Shown here: piece after piece, positions 25,026 through 33,596 of the stretch
Layout: each line of letters opens with the position of its first letter
How positions within the stretch are numbered: the first letter of the stretch is position 1
Source of the DNA: a virus
IMG/VR virus record: IMGVR_UViG_3300025543_000083
Span: 1 to 37,330 of that record
Length of the DNA: 37,330 bases
Strand: one strand, 5' to 3'
The notes under the pieces: model-generated
The model's input: the letters and a program-made list of their open reading frames with translations, nothing else
Database searches by the model: none
Told to the model about the DNA's origin: nothing
Program-made: the position numbers and the translations under genes

Positions 25026-26705
25026 TTATAGAGTGTTTAAACCATTGATATCGATTGTACCGTAGAATTCTGGGCGAACCATTTTCTTAGCATAACGAGT
25101 CAATAGACCTTTACGTGGTGTGAAGGTATTTGGATCGTATACTAGAGGAGTCATAATTAATGGAATGTATGGAGCAAATACTGCACCAGTTTCTAAGAAC
25201 TGAGAACCTCTAAATCCTAATAGGATTTTGTTAGTTGTCATGTATGGGTTCTTGTAAACTTTGTAACGTCCGTTTAATTGACCAACTTTCTGTACACCAA
25301 ATGCATAGCTTGCTTTAGCAGCATCACCATCAGTATCAGCAGCAAATCCAGGAATAGATTCCAAGATAGTACCTACAGAAGGAGAACATACTAAGAAGTT
25401 AGCACCACCACGAAGAGTTTTCTGGTGAATGATGTTAGATAGTTTTTGGATTTTAGTTCCTAATGTTTGGAACCATTGTCCTTGGCTATTATAGAATCCT
25501 AAAGAGCTAATAGTACCATCAGCACCATCATCTACGATAGATCTGTTATTAACTGCAGACCATACTTCATTTCCAGCTGCTGCATTTTCTAACAACATTC
25601 CTAAGATCTCTAAGTCAATTTCTAATGAAATATACTCACTTAAGATAGAAGTTAATTCAGCTTCAGCATCTAATGCGTGGTATGCATTTAAATCTTGTGC
25701 GAATTCTGGCGTCCATACTGCTTTCAATTTTCTAGTTTTAGCAACGATTGCAGATGATTTCATCTGTACATTGATTTCTGGAATTGAGATTGCTGGAGAG
25801 TTTAAGCTATTAGGCTCTGGGTTGTTATCTTCAAAATCACCTCTGTATTGGTCAGTTGGTTGTAATTGGTAAACTACACTAACAGATCCTGTAACTGCAT
25901 CACTAGCAAATGCTGATTTAGTTACAACAAAAGTAATGTTTGCACCACCATTGTAAGCAGTAAAAGCAGATACTTGAATTCCTGCAGAAGCAGAAACAGC
26001 ATCATAAGCGCTTGATCCTGAGAATAATTGGAATGCAGCTACACCTTCTTTGTCTACGAAATCTAAAGAAGCTGTTGGTACTGCAATTTTGTAATATTGA
26101 TTACCTGTAGCAGATGCTGAGTAGTTAGAATCGAAATCTAAATCACTCCAAGCAGCATCTGTAAAGAAAGTTCCACCAGCAGTTGCTACTGAAGAAGCTG
26201 TGTTGTTGATTGAATATCCAAATCTACCTGCACCGTAAAGACCACCTTCTGTTCCATTTCCAAAAGGAGCTGAATCAGCAGTACCGTTACCGTATAAAGA
26301 ATCTCCTGCAGAGAATGGTGATTTGTCACTTCCATATTGGAAGTCTAGGAAAAATACTAGACCTGAAGGTAAGTTCATTGGTTGAACACTAACGAATTCT
26401 TTCGCTGCGATTTGACCAAATACTTTTCTTACCAATGGTAAAGCAACTCCTGCCCACTGTCCACCTACATTTACAGCAGTTTGTGATTGGAATGTTCCTG
26501 ATGATGCAGCACCTCCACCTGTTTGTGAAGATTCTACTACAAGTTGTTTAGCTTGGTTTTCAAGGATCATACCCATATTACTTTTGTGGGCACCACCTAA
26601 ACCTTCTAATAAACCTGTTTTTTCCCATTTGCTAGCTAATCTAGCTGCATCAGACTGCATAGACTGATATGGGTTTGCGCTTTCTAATAATGAATTTAAG
26701 CTCAT
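25026..26705 (-). CDS. gp23: Major capsid protein, gp23-like
   Basis: This 559-residue major head protein of the T4 gp23 family is close in length to T4 gp23 (521). Typical blocks are NVGGQWAGVALPLVRKVFG, AKEFVSVQPMNLPSGLVFFLDF, the TRKLKAVWTPEFAQDLNAYH, DAEAELTSILSEYISLEIDLE region, and the end LVYDPNTFTPRKGLLTRYAK. T4 gp23 loses about 65 N-terminal residues to the prohead protease. Here LVVE (55-58), before a Gly/Ser/Ala stretch, is a plausible cleavage point. The gene follows the scaffold and ends at a strong terminator. No late motif is seen in the 35-base gap before it, so it probably depends on the scaffold-gene promoter. Confidence 0.96.
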   Translation of the reverse strand: MSLNSLLESANPYQSMQSDAARLASKWEKTGLLEGLGGAHKSNMGMILENQAKQLVVESSQTGGGAASSGTFQSQTAVNVGGQWAGVALPLVRKVFGQIAAKEFVSVQPMNLPSGLVFFLDFQYGSDKSPFSAGDSLYGNGTADSAPFGNGTEGGLYGAGRFGYSINNTASSVATAGGTFFTDAAWSDLDFDSNYSASATGNQYYKIAVPTASLDFVDKEGVAAFQLFSGSSAYDAVSASAGIQVSAFTAYNGGANITFVVTKSAFASDAVTGSVSVVYQLQPTDQYRGDFEDNNPEPNSLNSPAISIPEINVQMKSSAIVAKTRKLKAVWTPEFAQDLNAYHALDAEAELTSILSEYISLEIDLEILGMLLENAAAGNEVWSAVNNRSIVDDGADGTISSLGFYNSQGQWFQTLGTKIQKLSNIIHQKTLRGGANFLVCSPSVGTILESIPGFAADTDGDAAKASYAFGVQKVGQLNGRYKVYKNPYMTTNKILLGFRGSQFLETGAVFAPYIPLIMTPLVYDPNTFTPRKGLLTRYAKKMVRPEFYGTIDINGLNTL

Positions 26706-26740
26706 GTTTAAGTTTTTTTAGTTTTTATTAATTTTAATTT

Positions 26741-27913
26741 TTAAATCAGACCTGCAAGCTTACGCATACGGTCAAATACTTCATTTGATTCAATAATAGG
26801 TTGTTTTGATGCTTTAGGTTCTAAACCTGTTGCTTTTGAAGCTGATCCTTTTTTAATTGATTCATTAATAGTAGAGTTAGTAATTTTATCTACTAATCCT
26901 TCGGTTAATGTTTCATAAATAGTTTTAGCTTGTTTAACATCTACTGCTTTGTCAAATGCTTTTAATACTTTAACCTTTTTATCTTCGGTTAAGTTTTTTG
27001 CTTTAAAGATTTTGTTAGTATAAAGTAATTTGGCATTTAAAAGATTAACTTCTTGTAATTCAACTTTAAGGGCATTAATTTCATCTAATGCTTCTTTAAA
27101 TCTCATTTTTTCAGTTTCAGCTTCAGTTTTGTCATCTTTTTTACGATCATCACCTTCGGCTTTTTCTTTTTTAGTCATTTTCTCGTCTAACTCTTCTTTT
27201 TTAGCTTCGTCGATTTCGATATCAACATCTACATCTTCAACGTCTTCAACGTCTTCAACTTCAACATCAACTTGATCTTCTACGAATTCATCGCCTGGTT
27301 CAATTTCTCCACCTGCGACCATGTCTTTAATAACGTCTTCGATAAATCCTTTTAAGTCATCTTCTGACATGTCTTCAAGATCAATTTCTTCATCTTCAAG
27401 ACCATCTTCCATGTCTTCTTTTTCGTCTTTTTCGCCATCTAAGTAGCCTTCTTCTTCAGCATCAGTACGTTCGTCCTCTTTCAAGTCCTCTTTTTCGTCC
27501 TTCATACCGTCTAAATAGCCTTCTTCTTCAGCGTCTGTACGAGCGTTTTCATCAAGTTCGTCTTTTTCTAATTCCGCTAATAGCTCATCAAGATTAATTT
27601 CTTCGTCTAATTCTTCTTCTTTTTCTTCCTGTACAGTAGATTGACCTACTTTCTTAGGTACAAGATCTTTTAAAGAATCACCAGCCGGTGAATTTTTTCT
27701 TTCAAAACTAGGAGCATCGAATTCTTCAACTGATTCTATTTCTTCTTTTACTTCTTCATCTTCTTTATCCATTTCTTCTAACTTTGCAGAAAGCATAGAT
27801 TTAAGATGGGGTGTAAAAGCTTCTTCTAGAGCCAATTTGGCGTTTGCGATAGCTGTTTCTTTAACAGATTTAGCCTCAGCAATAGCCTCTTTTAACAAAT
27901 CTCTGTTTGCCAT
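26741..27913 (-). CDS. gp22: Prohead core scaffold protein, gp22-like
   Basis: This 390-residue protein is very acidic in residues 48-240, then coiled coil (FKEALDEINALKVELQEVNLLNAKLLYTNKIFKA) and a helical C-terminal part ending VFDRMRKLAGLI. This helical region followed by KNLTEDKKVKVLKAFDKA is characteristic of T4-like scaffold proteins, which form the prohead core and are then cleaved by the gp21 protease. It is longer than T4 gp22 (269) because of an acidic expansion holding a tandem 24-residue repeat (RTDAEEEGYLDG twice). It is the first gene of its transcript: a terminator and promoter lie upstream, with two hairpins in the leader, and the capsid gene follows. Confidence 0.88.
   Translation of the reverse strand: MANRDLLKEAIAEAKSVKETAIANAKLALEEAFTPHLKSMLSAKLEEMDKEDEEVKEEIESVEEFDAPSFERKNSPAGDSLKDLVPKKVGQSTVQEEKEEELDEEINLDELLAELEKDELDENARTDAEEEGYLDGMKDEKEDLKEDERTDAEEEGYLDGEKDEKEDMEDGLEDEEIDLEDMSEDDLKGFIEDVIKDMVAGGEIEPGDEFVEDQVDVEVEDVEDVEDVDVDIEIDEAKKEELDEKMTKKEKAEGDDRKKDDKTEAETEKMRFKEALDEINALKVELQEVNLLNAKLLYTNKIFKAKNLTEDKKVKVLKAFDKAVDVKQAKTIYETLTEGLVDKITNSTINESIKKGSASKATGLEPKASKQPIIESNEVFDRMRKLAGLI
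27413..27541 (-). repeat. Tandem 24-codon repeat inside the scaffold gene
   Basis: Two copies of RTDAEEEGYLDG.KDEKED (residues 125-143 and 149-167, period 24) are encoded at 27485-27541 and 27413-27469. The copies differ at several synonymous positions, so the duplication is not very recent. Low-complexity repeats of EDVEDVEDVDVD follow at about residues 220-231. Confidence 0.85.
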
Positions 27914-27939
27914 AATGTCCCAAAATTTAGTTTGTGAAA

Positions 27940-28000
27940 TACGATTATTAAGAATCGTAATAGAAATATTTATTACTCGACACCATATAAGAGATGGTGT
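27940..28000 (-). promoter_or_regulatory. Two hairpins in the scaffold/capsid mRNA leader
   Basis: The stem TACGATT / AATCGTA (27940-27959, 6-base loop) and the stem ACACCAT / ATGGTGT (27980-28000, 7-base loop) lie in the leader between the promoter-like motif at 28008-28019 and the scaffold ATG. The second would be close to the mRNA 5' end and could stabilise the transcript. This is inferred from inverted repeats only. Confidence 0.5.
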
Positions 28001-28007
28001 ATTATGC

Positions 28008-28019
28008 TTATACGTATAT
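28008..28019 (-). promoter_or_regulatory. Promoter-like motif before the scaffold-capsid operon
   Basis: The coding strand reads ATATACGTATAAGCATAATA, a variant of the late motif (ATAT-CGTATAA). It lies between the protease-gene terminator and the leader hairpins, about 95 bases before the scaffold ATG. Confidence 0.45.
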
Positions 28020-28030
28020 GAATATTTTTT

Positions 28031-28060
28031 AAAAATACAAAAGACGCCAAAAAGGCGTCT
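28031..28060 (-). terminator. Terminator after the prohead protease gene
   Basis: A 7-bp stem AGACGCC / GGCGTCT with an A5 loop (28042-28060) is followed on the coding strand by an interrupted T-tract (TTTGTATTTTT). It lies about 40 bases after the protease stop. The tract is broken, so termination may be partial. Confidence 0.75.
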
Positions 28061-28100
28061 AATGCTTTAAATCCGTCGGTAGCGTCCGAAGAAATACTCT

Positions 28101-28706
28101 TTATATTATTGGGCATGCTCCTTTTGAACAAAGGATTTCATGTATTATACTGTTTACTTTTGTGTAGTTAGGTCCAGAAATTTCTTTCCCTTCTCTAAGC
28201 ACATGCATAAATGAATCAGGGTTTGAAGGTGTAGAAACAAAATCCCAACATAGTAATTCAAAGTCATCTTGTACTTCCATTACACCACCTCTATCTTCTA
28301 ATGAACCCATACCACGAGATGATACACCTACTGTAACACCACTTTTAACTAGTTCTTTTAGAATTTGACCTGATGGAGTTGGTAATATTTCTATTTTACC
28401 CATTACTTTATCTCCATCCCACCAATATTCATTTATAATATGAGATACATTTTTTAAATTTATAACAGTTGCTTCGGGGTGATCTAATTCACCCATTGCT
28501 CTTCTTTCTTTGATGAGTTCTGAGTATTTGTTCATTTCACGTTCCCACAAATCCTTAGAATAATATCGACCATTACCATTTTTAATTTCGGCCGTAGCTA
28601 ATATACCTTCAACTATTAAGTTACCATTATCTTTATTAACATTTTCAGTTAATTGGACACGGTTATAATTTAAATTGTGGGTTTCTATTAGGAGTTGTTT
28701 ATTCAT
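28101..28706 (-). CDS. gp21: Prohead core protease, gp21-like
   Basis: This 201-residue serine protease of the herpesvirus-assemblin-like clan cleaves scaffold, capsid and core proteins during head maturation. The catalytic His lies in AMGELDHPE (H76) and the Ser in VTVGVSSRGMGS (S129 or S130). The N-terminal part (VEGILATAEIKNGNGRYYSKDLWERE) and WDFVSTPSNPDSFM also fit the family. Length matches T4 gp21 (212). The start overlaps the 424-residue core-protein gene by 8 bases. The terminator after it separates it from the scaffold gene. Confidence 0.93.
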   Translation of the reverse strand: MNKQLLIETHNLNYNRVQLTENVNKDNGNLIVEGILATAEIKNGNGRYYSKDLWEREMNKYSELIKERRAMGELDHPEATVINLKNVSHIINEYWWDGDKVMGKIEILPTPSGQILKELVKSGVTVGVSSRGMGSLEDRGGVMEVQDDFELLCWDFVSTPSNPDSFMHVLREGKEISGPNYTKVNSIIHEILCSKGACPII

Positions 28707-29973
28707 CTTCTGTTTGGATTTCGTCTACAATTTCTGCTCTTTGGTAAGACTTACCACATGATTTTTCATATACTTTTTCCATTTGAGATTTCTTCTTTTC
28801 TAAAAGCTTAATTTCTCTCTGCATTTCTTTCATTTTAGTTTTATCAATTAACTCACTAAGATTTTCATCTTCTTGAATTGAACTAACTCTATCTAATTTT
28901 TCTTGTATATGGTCATGTAAAAACTCTAATTGAGCTTCCATTTTAACGATATCACTAGCTTTTCCAATTTCAGCTAATTTACTATCTATAGATTCTTTTT
29001 TCACTTTTTTCTTTTTATCTTTAGAGGCATTTTTCATTGATTCTTTTTTATCTCCGTCACCATCAATATCTGCAAAATCAGGTTTATCAGCTTCATCCAT
29101 AGGTAAATCCTTTTCTTCTACTTCATTATATAATGAGCTATGGTATTGAGATCCTGCTTGGTTAGCTTGAAATTCATCTTCGGACATCATTTGTCTAATC
29201 ATATCCCCTGATTGAGCTGCTAAAGAGTTTGGGTTACCTGAAGTTACTATACCTCCTAATGATTCTTTAACTAATTTATATAGTTTCGCTTCTTTAACTG
29301 GTACCATATCGGCTTTTCCTGTTTTTAGTTTATCACTATATCCACTTCCACCATATGTTTTACCAGAATTTTCTTCAACTTTTTGTTCTGTATATCCCAC
29401 ACCAACACCAAATTGACCTTCTTTTACATAATGTAATTGATCTTTAGCTAAGTTTTTAATTACTTTTTCTTGAGCTTCTTCTAATGACAATTCTGGGTTT
29501 TCTTTAATTTCATAATAAACACCATTCATCATTTCTTGGGCATTAACATTGTTAATGTTATCTATTTTAGGAGAATAATCATAGTTTCTATCATCAATAT
29601 TTTCTACAGTACTATCAACTTTTTTAGCTTCTGCTTTAATTTTTTCATCTTGTTCCTTTGTATTAACTTTTTCTTCGTCGTCAATAATAGGTTTTAATGA
29701 TTTTGCTTTTTCTTCAGCTAGAAAAGCTTCAAATTTACCTTCCCAAGCTTGTTTATTTGGGTTAAAATCATCAGAAGTTAGTTGAGTTATAGGCTTTAAA
29801 TCTACATAATTCTCATTAAGTACACTTTTATTTTTTAAGATTTTTTCAACTTGTTCAAAAGTAGCAGAATTAGTAATTAAATTAGGGAAATTTCTTTTTG
29901 CTTCGTTTAGAAATACACCTTTATGGCCTTTTCCCTCTTTAATTAAATTATATTGTTCTTGTAATGTTTTCAT
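28699..29973 (-). CDS. Putative prohead core/internal head protein with DxDxDG motif
   Basis: This 424-residue hydrophilic protein is of unknown function. The N-terminus (MKTLQEQYNLIKEGKG) carries LQE and IKE, possible prohead protease sites. A DxDxDG calcium-loop-like motif occurs at about residues 300-310 (FADIDGDGDKKES), followed by a very Lys-rich segment and a C-terminal coiled coil (MKEMQREIKLLEKKKSQMEKVYEK). There is no membrane segment. It overlaps the preceding gene by 4 bases (ATGA) and the protease gene by 8. In T4 the small core proteins gp67 and gp68 lie between gp20 and gp21, so this is likely a head-core component, by position only. Confidence 0.7.
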   Translation of the reverse strand: MKTLQEQYNLIKEGKGHKGVFLNEAKRNFPNLITNSATFEQVEKILKNKSVLNENYVDLKPITQLTSDDFNPNKQAWEGKFEAFLAEEKAKSLKPIIDDEEKVNTKEQDEKIKAEAKKVDSTVENIDDRNYDYSPKIDNINNVNAQEMMNGVYYEIKENPELSLEEAQEKVIKNLAKDQLHYVKEGQFGVGVGYTEQKVEENSGKTYGGSGYSDKLKTGKADMVPVKEAKLYKLVKESLGGIVTSGNPNSLAAQSGDMIRQMMSEDEFQANQAGSQYHSSLYNEVEEKDLPMDEADKPDFADIDGDGDKKESMKNASKDKKKKVKKESIDSKLAEIGKASDIVKMEAQLEFLHDHIQEKLDRVSSIQEDENLSELIDKTKMKEMQREIKLLEKKKSQMEKVYEKSCGKSYQRAEIVDEIQTEDE

Positions 29974-30212
29974 TCTTCAGTTGTTAATAATGTTTTTATA
30001 TCTTTTAGATAATCTTTGATTAAATCTGTTCCTGTAACTACTGAAAAACTATTTGGATTTTCTCTGTAGTATTTTATTGTTGATATTTTAGCCTGTCTTA
30101 AGGGTTTAATTAAAGCTTCTAATTCATTTTCAATTTCGCTAAAGGCATTAATCCTTTCTTCTTGAAATTTAGATACTTTACTGGTTTCCTCATTTAATTT
30201 ATACTTATACAT
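29970..30212 (-). CDS. Small putative head-core protein (YKYKLxEE family)
   Basis: This 80-residue helical protein starts MYKYKLNEE, sharing YKYKLxEE with the start of the next upstream protein (30214-30780). LNE fits the (L/I)xE rule of T4-type prohead protease sites, so the N-terminus may be removed during maturation. The rest is amphipathic helix (FQEERINAFSEIENELEALI). The gene is coupled on both sides: 1 base after its neighbour and a 4-base ATGA overlap with the next gene. It is a positional analogue of T4 gp67/gp68; the exact role is unknown. Confidence 0.7.
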   Translation of the reverse strand: MYKYKLNEETSKVSKFQEERINAFSEIENELEALIKPLRQAKISTIKYYRENPNSFSVVTGTDLIKDYLKDIKTLLTTEE

Positions 30213-30213
30213 A

Positions 30214-30780
30214 TTAAAATAATTTATCTACTTCAAGTTCTGAACCTTTCTGTACATAAGTACCATTTTTATTTTTAGGGACTAACTTATATTTAAATTG
30301 TTTTACGTAAGCATTATCTTTAACTCCATCCTCTGTTGCTTTAGGACCAGGACCTAATGTTGCTCCTACTCCTTCTTTTTTAAGCTTTTTTTTTTGTTTT
30401 TTAAAAGCATAAGGTGTATTATAAGCACCAGCACCCCCAGAAGTAGACATTTCATCTATTTCTTCTTCATTTACTACCTTTTTATATTCATCTGGATAGT
30501 TTTTTCTGATATGAGTTCTATATTGGTTAAATAAGTTACTTACATTATTTGATAAACTATCAATTGTTTGATCACCTGCTTTTTGGGCTAATTTTTTTAA
30601 AGATTGTCTTAATTCTTGAAATTCTTTAAATGTAGTATCAAAGGCAGGAACATATTCTACCTTCCAAGATACTGATCCTGTTTCAGGGTCAATATCTTTT
30701 ACAGTGGTTTTTACACCCCTTTTAGTTTCAACGTCCCCTACATTAAAAGGTTCTTCTTTTAGTTTATATTTGTACGCCAT
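30214..30780 (-). CDS. Putative head-core protein (YKYKLxEE family)
   Basis: This 188-residue protein begins MAYKYKLKEEPFNVGDVETKRG. It has a short beta-rich domain (TVKDIDPETGSVSWKVEYVP), a helical section (KEFQELRQSLKKLAQKAGD), a Gly/Ser loop and a basic KKQKKKLKKEG stretch, and ends with a second FKYKL motif (about residues 165-170). I do not recognise a named family. It overlaps the 287-residue gene by 17 bases. Its position between portal and protease genes suggests a prohead core or assembly role. Confidence 0.7.
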   Translation of the reverse strand: MAYKYKLKEEPFNVGDVETKRGVKTTVKDIDPETGSVSWKVEYVPAFDTTFKEFQELRQSLKKLAQKAGDQTIDSLSNNVSNLFNQYRTHIRKNYPDEYKKVVNEEEIDEMSTSGGAGAYNTPYAFKKQKKKLKKEGVGATLGPGPKATEDGVKDNAYVKQFKYKLVPKNKNGTYVQKGSELEVDKLF

Positions 30781-31627
30781 TTGATGATTTAATTTCTTTT
30801 ATTAATTCATAGTATTGTAACAAATCAACTAAATTATCATCGTTAACTTTAGAAGTTTTATCTAATGGTGTTAACATTTTAGATATTTCTTGAATTTTTA
30901 TTTGAGTTGCTTTATCTTTTACCTTTTTAGATTCTTCTATTAATTGACTTTTTAACTTATTTATTTTAGAATTATAAAAATTTCTCAAACCTGGGGTTGA
31001 ATCTACTGAATTGATATATTCTTTAAGAACTTGTTTTTGATCTTGATTTAATATATCATACTTTTCATTAAACTTTTCAAGTAAAATTCTATATGTTAAT
31101 GATCGTAAGTCTTTGTCATATGTAGAAAATTCTTGTAGTACATTTTCTTTATTTTCTACTAAATTTGGTTCCTTTTTAGTTAAATGTTCTAACAAATTAA
31201 TTTTATTATTTATTAATTGTTTAGTATCTGGGGAAGTTATATTATTACTTTCTATTAAAGTATAAATAGAAGCTAAAGTTTTGTAATCACTAATTTGAGA
31301 CCCAAAAAAAGTAGGCAAATCATAATTTTGTTTAATTTCATTAATTAAATTATATTTTTGCTTTTTTAGAAGGGATTTATTTAAATATTTAGAGTTTTGT
31401 ATAGTAGTTTCTATATACACATTAGCATGAGATTCGTTTAAAACTTTAGATTTTAAAATAGATTCATATAGTCTATATTCACGACCCAATTCACTTTTTA
31501 CAAAATATTTCTTTAAAATGTCAATAGCTGGAGAATCTCCTCCTTTTAAAGTATCAGCTGTAATTTGACGAACTAATAATTCAAAAAGAATGCCTGTGTT
31601 TTTATATTTTGAATGTTTAATTTTCAT
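30764..31627 (-). CDS. Conserved-looking hypothetical protein after portal
   Basis: This 287-residue, mainly helical and basic protein begins MKIKHSKYKNTGILFELLVRQ and continues TADTLKGGDSPAIDILKKYF and ELGREYRLYESILKSKVLNE. No enzymatic motif, cysteine cluster or membrane segment is visible. It directly follows the portal gene and is the first gene of a coupled block ending with the protease gene. A late promoter motif lies 17 bases before its ATG, overlapping the portal stop. I have an impression of similar N-termini in other marine phages, always as unknowns. A head assembly role is inferred from position. Confidence 0.75.
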   Translation of the reverse strand: MKIKHSKYKNTGILFELLVRQITADTLKGGDSPAIDILKKYFVKSELGREYRLYESILKSKVLNESHANVYIETTIQNSKYLNKSLLKKQKYNLINEIKQNYDLPTFFGSQISDYKTLASIYTLIESNNITSPDTKQLINNKINLLEHLTKKEPNLVENKENVLQEFSTYDKDLRSLTYRILLEKFNEKYDILNQDQKQVLKEYINSVDSTPGLRNFYNSKINKLKSQLIEESKKVKDKATQIKIQEISKMLTPLDKTSKVNDDNLVDLLQYYELIKEIKSSNGVQI

Positions 31628-31644
31628 TGAAAAAATATATTTAT

Positions 31645-31655
31645 TTATAAATATT
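31645..31655 (-). promoter_or_regulatory. Late promoter motif before the head-core block
   Basis: The coding strand reads AATATTTATAAATAAA, 17 bases before the ATG at 31627. It overlaps the portal stop codon and includes the T4-late octamer TATAAATA. Confidence 0.65.
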
Positions 31656-33570
31656 AACCTCTTAGTTGAGATTCATTAAGGAGTGTACTATCATCTTTAT
31701 CTTGTTCAAAGACAAGTTTCTTTTCATGCATTTTTTTAAAAGCATCTAAGTTTTTTAAATAAGTCATTTGAGTACCTTCTAATTTTAGCCCTGATTTATT
31801 TGTATCTGTTCTACTATCTCTTGAATCATTTTTATCTGTATCCTTCATACGTTTAGTACCTAAAGGATCTTTACCAAAGTTACTATCTTGTTTACCATGG
31901 TTAGTAATAGATTTTTGAGGTCTTCCTAATTTAGGGTCATCATTACCATACCCATCAGGTACATTTCCAGGATCAGAATACATTCTCCCTTTACCATATA
32001 ATGAAGCTAAATCATGTGGTGTACCATAGGATTTACCTGTTGATATAGGGTCATTACCTTCTGCTTCAATTTGGGCATTTCTAAACTTACGTTTAGAATC
32101 CTCACGAACCATATCTCTATATTCATCATATTGATCTTCACTAAAGTGATAAACATTATGATAAATCCAATCAGATGGGACTAAGCCTTGTTCTAATAAA
32201 GTTCCTGCTAATTCTGATTTAGATTTAAGTAATTCAATTCTTTCCTGATCATAAATGATGGAAGGAGTTGTCATTGATAATTCAAAATTAGTTAATGTTT
32301 CATCTGTATAACCTTGGGTATATAAATGAACTAATGCTATTTTTTGTAATTCTGAAAGTAATATTCTTTGTATTCTATCAATTGTACGGGCAAACCTAAT
32401 GTCTTGTGCGGCTAGTGTTGCTTTACCTTCTACACCTTCTTCATAACCCATAAAGGCTTTAGGTACTTTAAGGGCAGCAAATAATTTTTCTCTTAAATAT
32501 TCTACATCAGCAATACCATCATACGCTAAACCTGGAGTAGTATCTATTCTAGTTGAACTATCATTTCCACGAACTGGGATGTAAAAGTCTTCTAACATGT
32601 TTTGCATGTTATATTTTAAATTGTACTCACCTGTTTTTTCATCCATGTAAGGAGTACGCTTCATATTATTAATAGTCTTTTGCATAAATGCCTCTACTTC
32701 ATTTGGGGGAATAGAACCAACATTTACATAAAATATTCTCTTTTCAGGAGCACGAGCAATTCTATGAATTAACATCGCATCTTCCATTAGTGAATATTGT
32801 TTATATAATTTACGGGCAGGTTCAATATATGAACGTCCATAAGGTAAATAATTAGCATCACCTACCATTCTGAAATGCGCCATCTCATAGTTATCATATA
32901 TTATAGATCCTCTATCATCCGGTCCCCCATCTAATTGTTGGTTAGGTACATTATAGTAGCCATATGAACTACCTGCAAAACCATCTGGATTCCATTTAAA
33001 TTTTACTTCAGCAGGATTTTCAGGGTTAGCACCTTCTATTCGTTCAATATGATATGCTGTGTAAGGTATAACATTGTATACACCAAATTTTTCGGCTATT
33101 TCCAATTTTAGAAAAAAGTCACCATATTTACACATTTGCCTAACCCACATCCAACCATTAAACTCAATGTTTAAAACATCATAAAATAAATTATATAATA
33201 TTTTTTGTATATCCTCGTTTGAACTTCTAATTTGAACTACTTCCCCCATATCATTCTTTAAAGTACACTCATCAGCTATAATATCTAAAGCAGAAGCAAT
33301 AATTGCATCCTGATCCATTACATCATATTCTGAATATAGGGTAGTTCTTAAATACTGGTAGTTTAGATTAAATTGGGCTCCATATAAAGATGTAGGCATA
33401 GTAGAATAAACCCTATTAAATCTATCTACTAATGCATTAGTTTCATATTCTCCACTAGATTGAATATGTCCTGAATCAATGGTTTTTACTTGGTTACCAC
33501 CTACATTTCGTATTACTACATCTGTAGAGAATAACCGTTTTAATCTTGAAAAAATACTTTTATCTGCCAT
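31654..33570 (-). CDS. gp20: Portal protein, gp20-like
   Basis: This 638-residue portal (head-tail connector) subunit forms the DNA entry ring. Typical T4-like portal blocks are LYSEYDVMDQDAIIASALDIIADECTL, IEFNGWMWVRQMCKYGDFFLKLE, the GRSYIEPARKLYKQYSLMEDAMLIHRIARAPEKR region, and PKAFMGYEEGVEGKATLAAQDIRFARTIDRIQ. Length is slightly above T4 gp20 (524) because of a polar C-terminal tail of about 100 residues. The late motif is 15 bases upstream. It follows the terminase gene, so packaging motor and portal are adjacent. Confidence 0.95.
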   Translation of the reverse strand: MADKSIFSRLKRLFSTDVVIRNVGGNQVKTIDSGHIQSSGEYETNALVDRFNRVYSTMPTSLYGAQFNLNYQYLRTTLYSEYDVMDQDAIIASALDIIADECTLKNDMGEVVQIRSSNEDIQKILYNLFYDVLNIEFNGWMWVRQMCKYGDFFLKLEIAEKFGVYNVIPYTAYHIERIEGANPENPAEVKFKWNPDGFAGSSYGYYNVPNQQLDGGPDDRGSIIYDNYEMAHFRMVGDANYLPYGRSYIEPARKLYKQYSLMEDAMLIHRIARAPEKRIFYVNVGSIPPNEVEAFMQKTINNMKRTPYMDEKTGEYNLKYNMQNMLEDFYIPVRGNDSSTRIDTTPGLAYDGIADVEYLREKLFAALKVPKAFMGYEEGVEGKATLAAQDIRFARTIDRIQRILLSELQKIALVHLYTQGYTDETLTNFELSMTTPSIIYDQERIELLKSKSELAGTLLEQGLVPSDWIYHNVYHFSEDQYDEYRDMVREDSKRKFRNAQIEAEGNDPISTGKSYGTPHDLASLYGKGRMYSDPGNVPDGYGNDDPKLGRPQKSITNHGKQDSNFGKDPLGTKRMKDTDKNDSRDSRTDTNKSGLKLEGTQMTYLKNLDAFKKMHEKKLVFEQDKDDSTLLNESQLRG

Positions 33571-33585
33571 TATATATAATTATTA

Positions 33586-33596
33586 TTATAAATATT
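33586..33596 (-). promoter_or_regulatory. Late promoter motif before the portal gene
   Basis: The coding strand reads AATATTTATAATAATAA, 15 bases before the portal ATG and overlapping the terminase stop codon. It is an exact copy of the core. Confidence 0.65.

Noticed and set aside
27030-27275. Plus-strand Ser/Thr-rich ORF (SISTSTSSTSSTS)
   Set aside because: It is the antisense shadow of the acidic Asp/Glu/Val repeats in the scaffold gene.
28070-28095. Possible second hairpin (TCGG/CCGA-rich) after the protease gene
   Set aside because: The arms do not form a continuous perfect stem; only the 28042-28060 hairpin is convincing.
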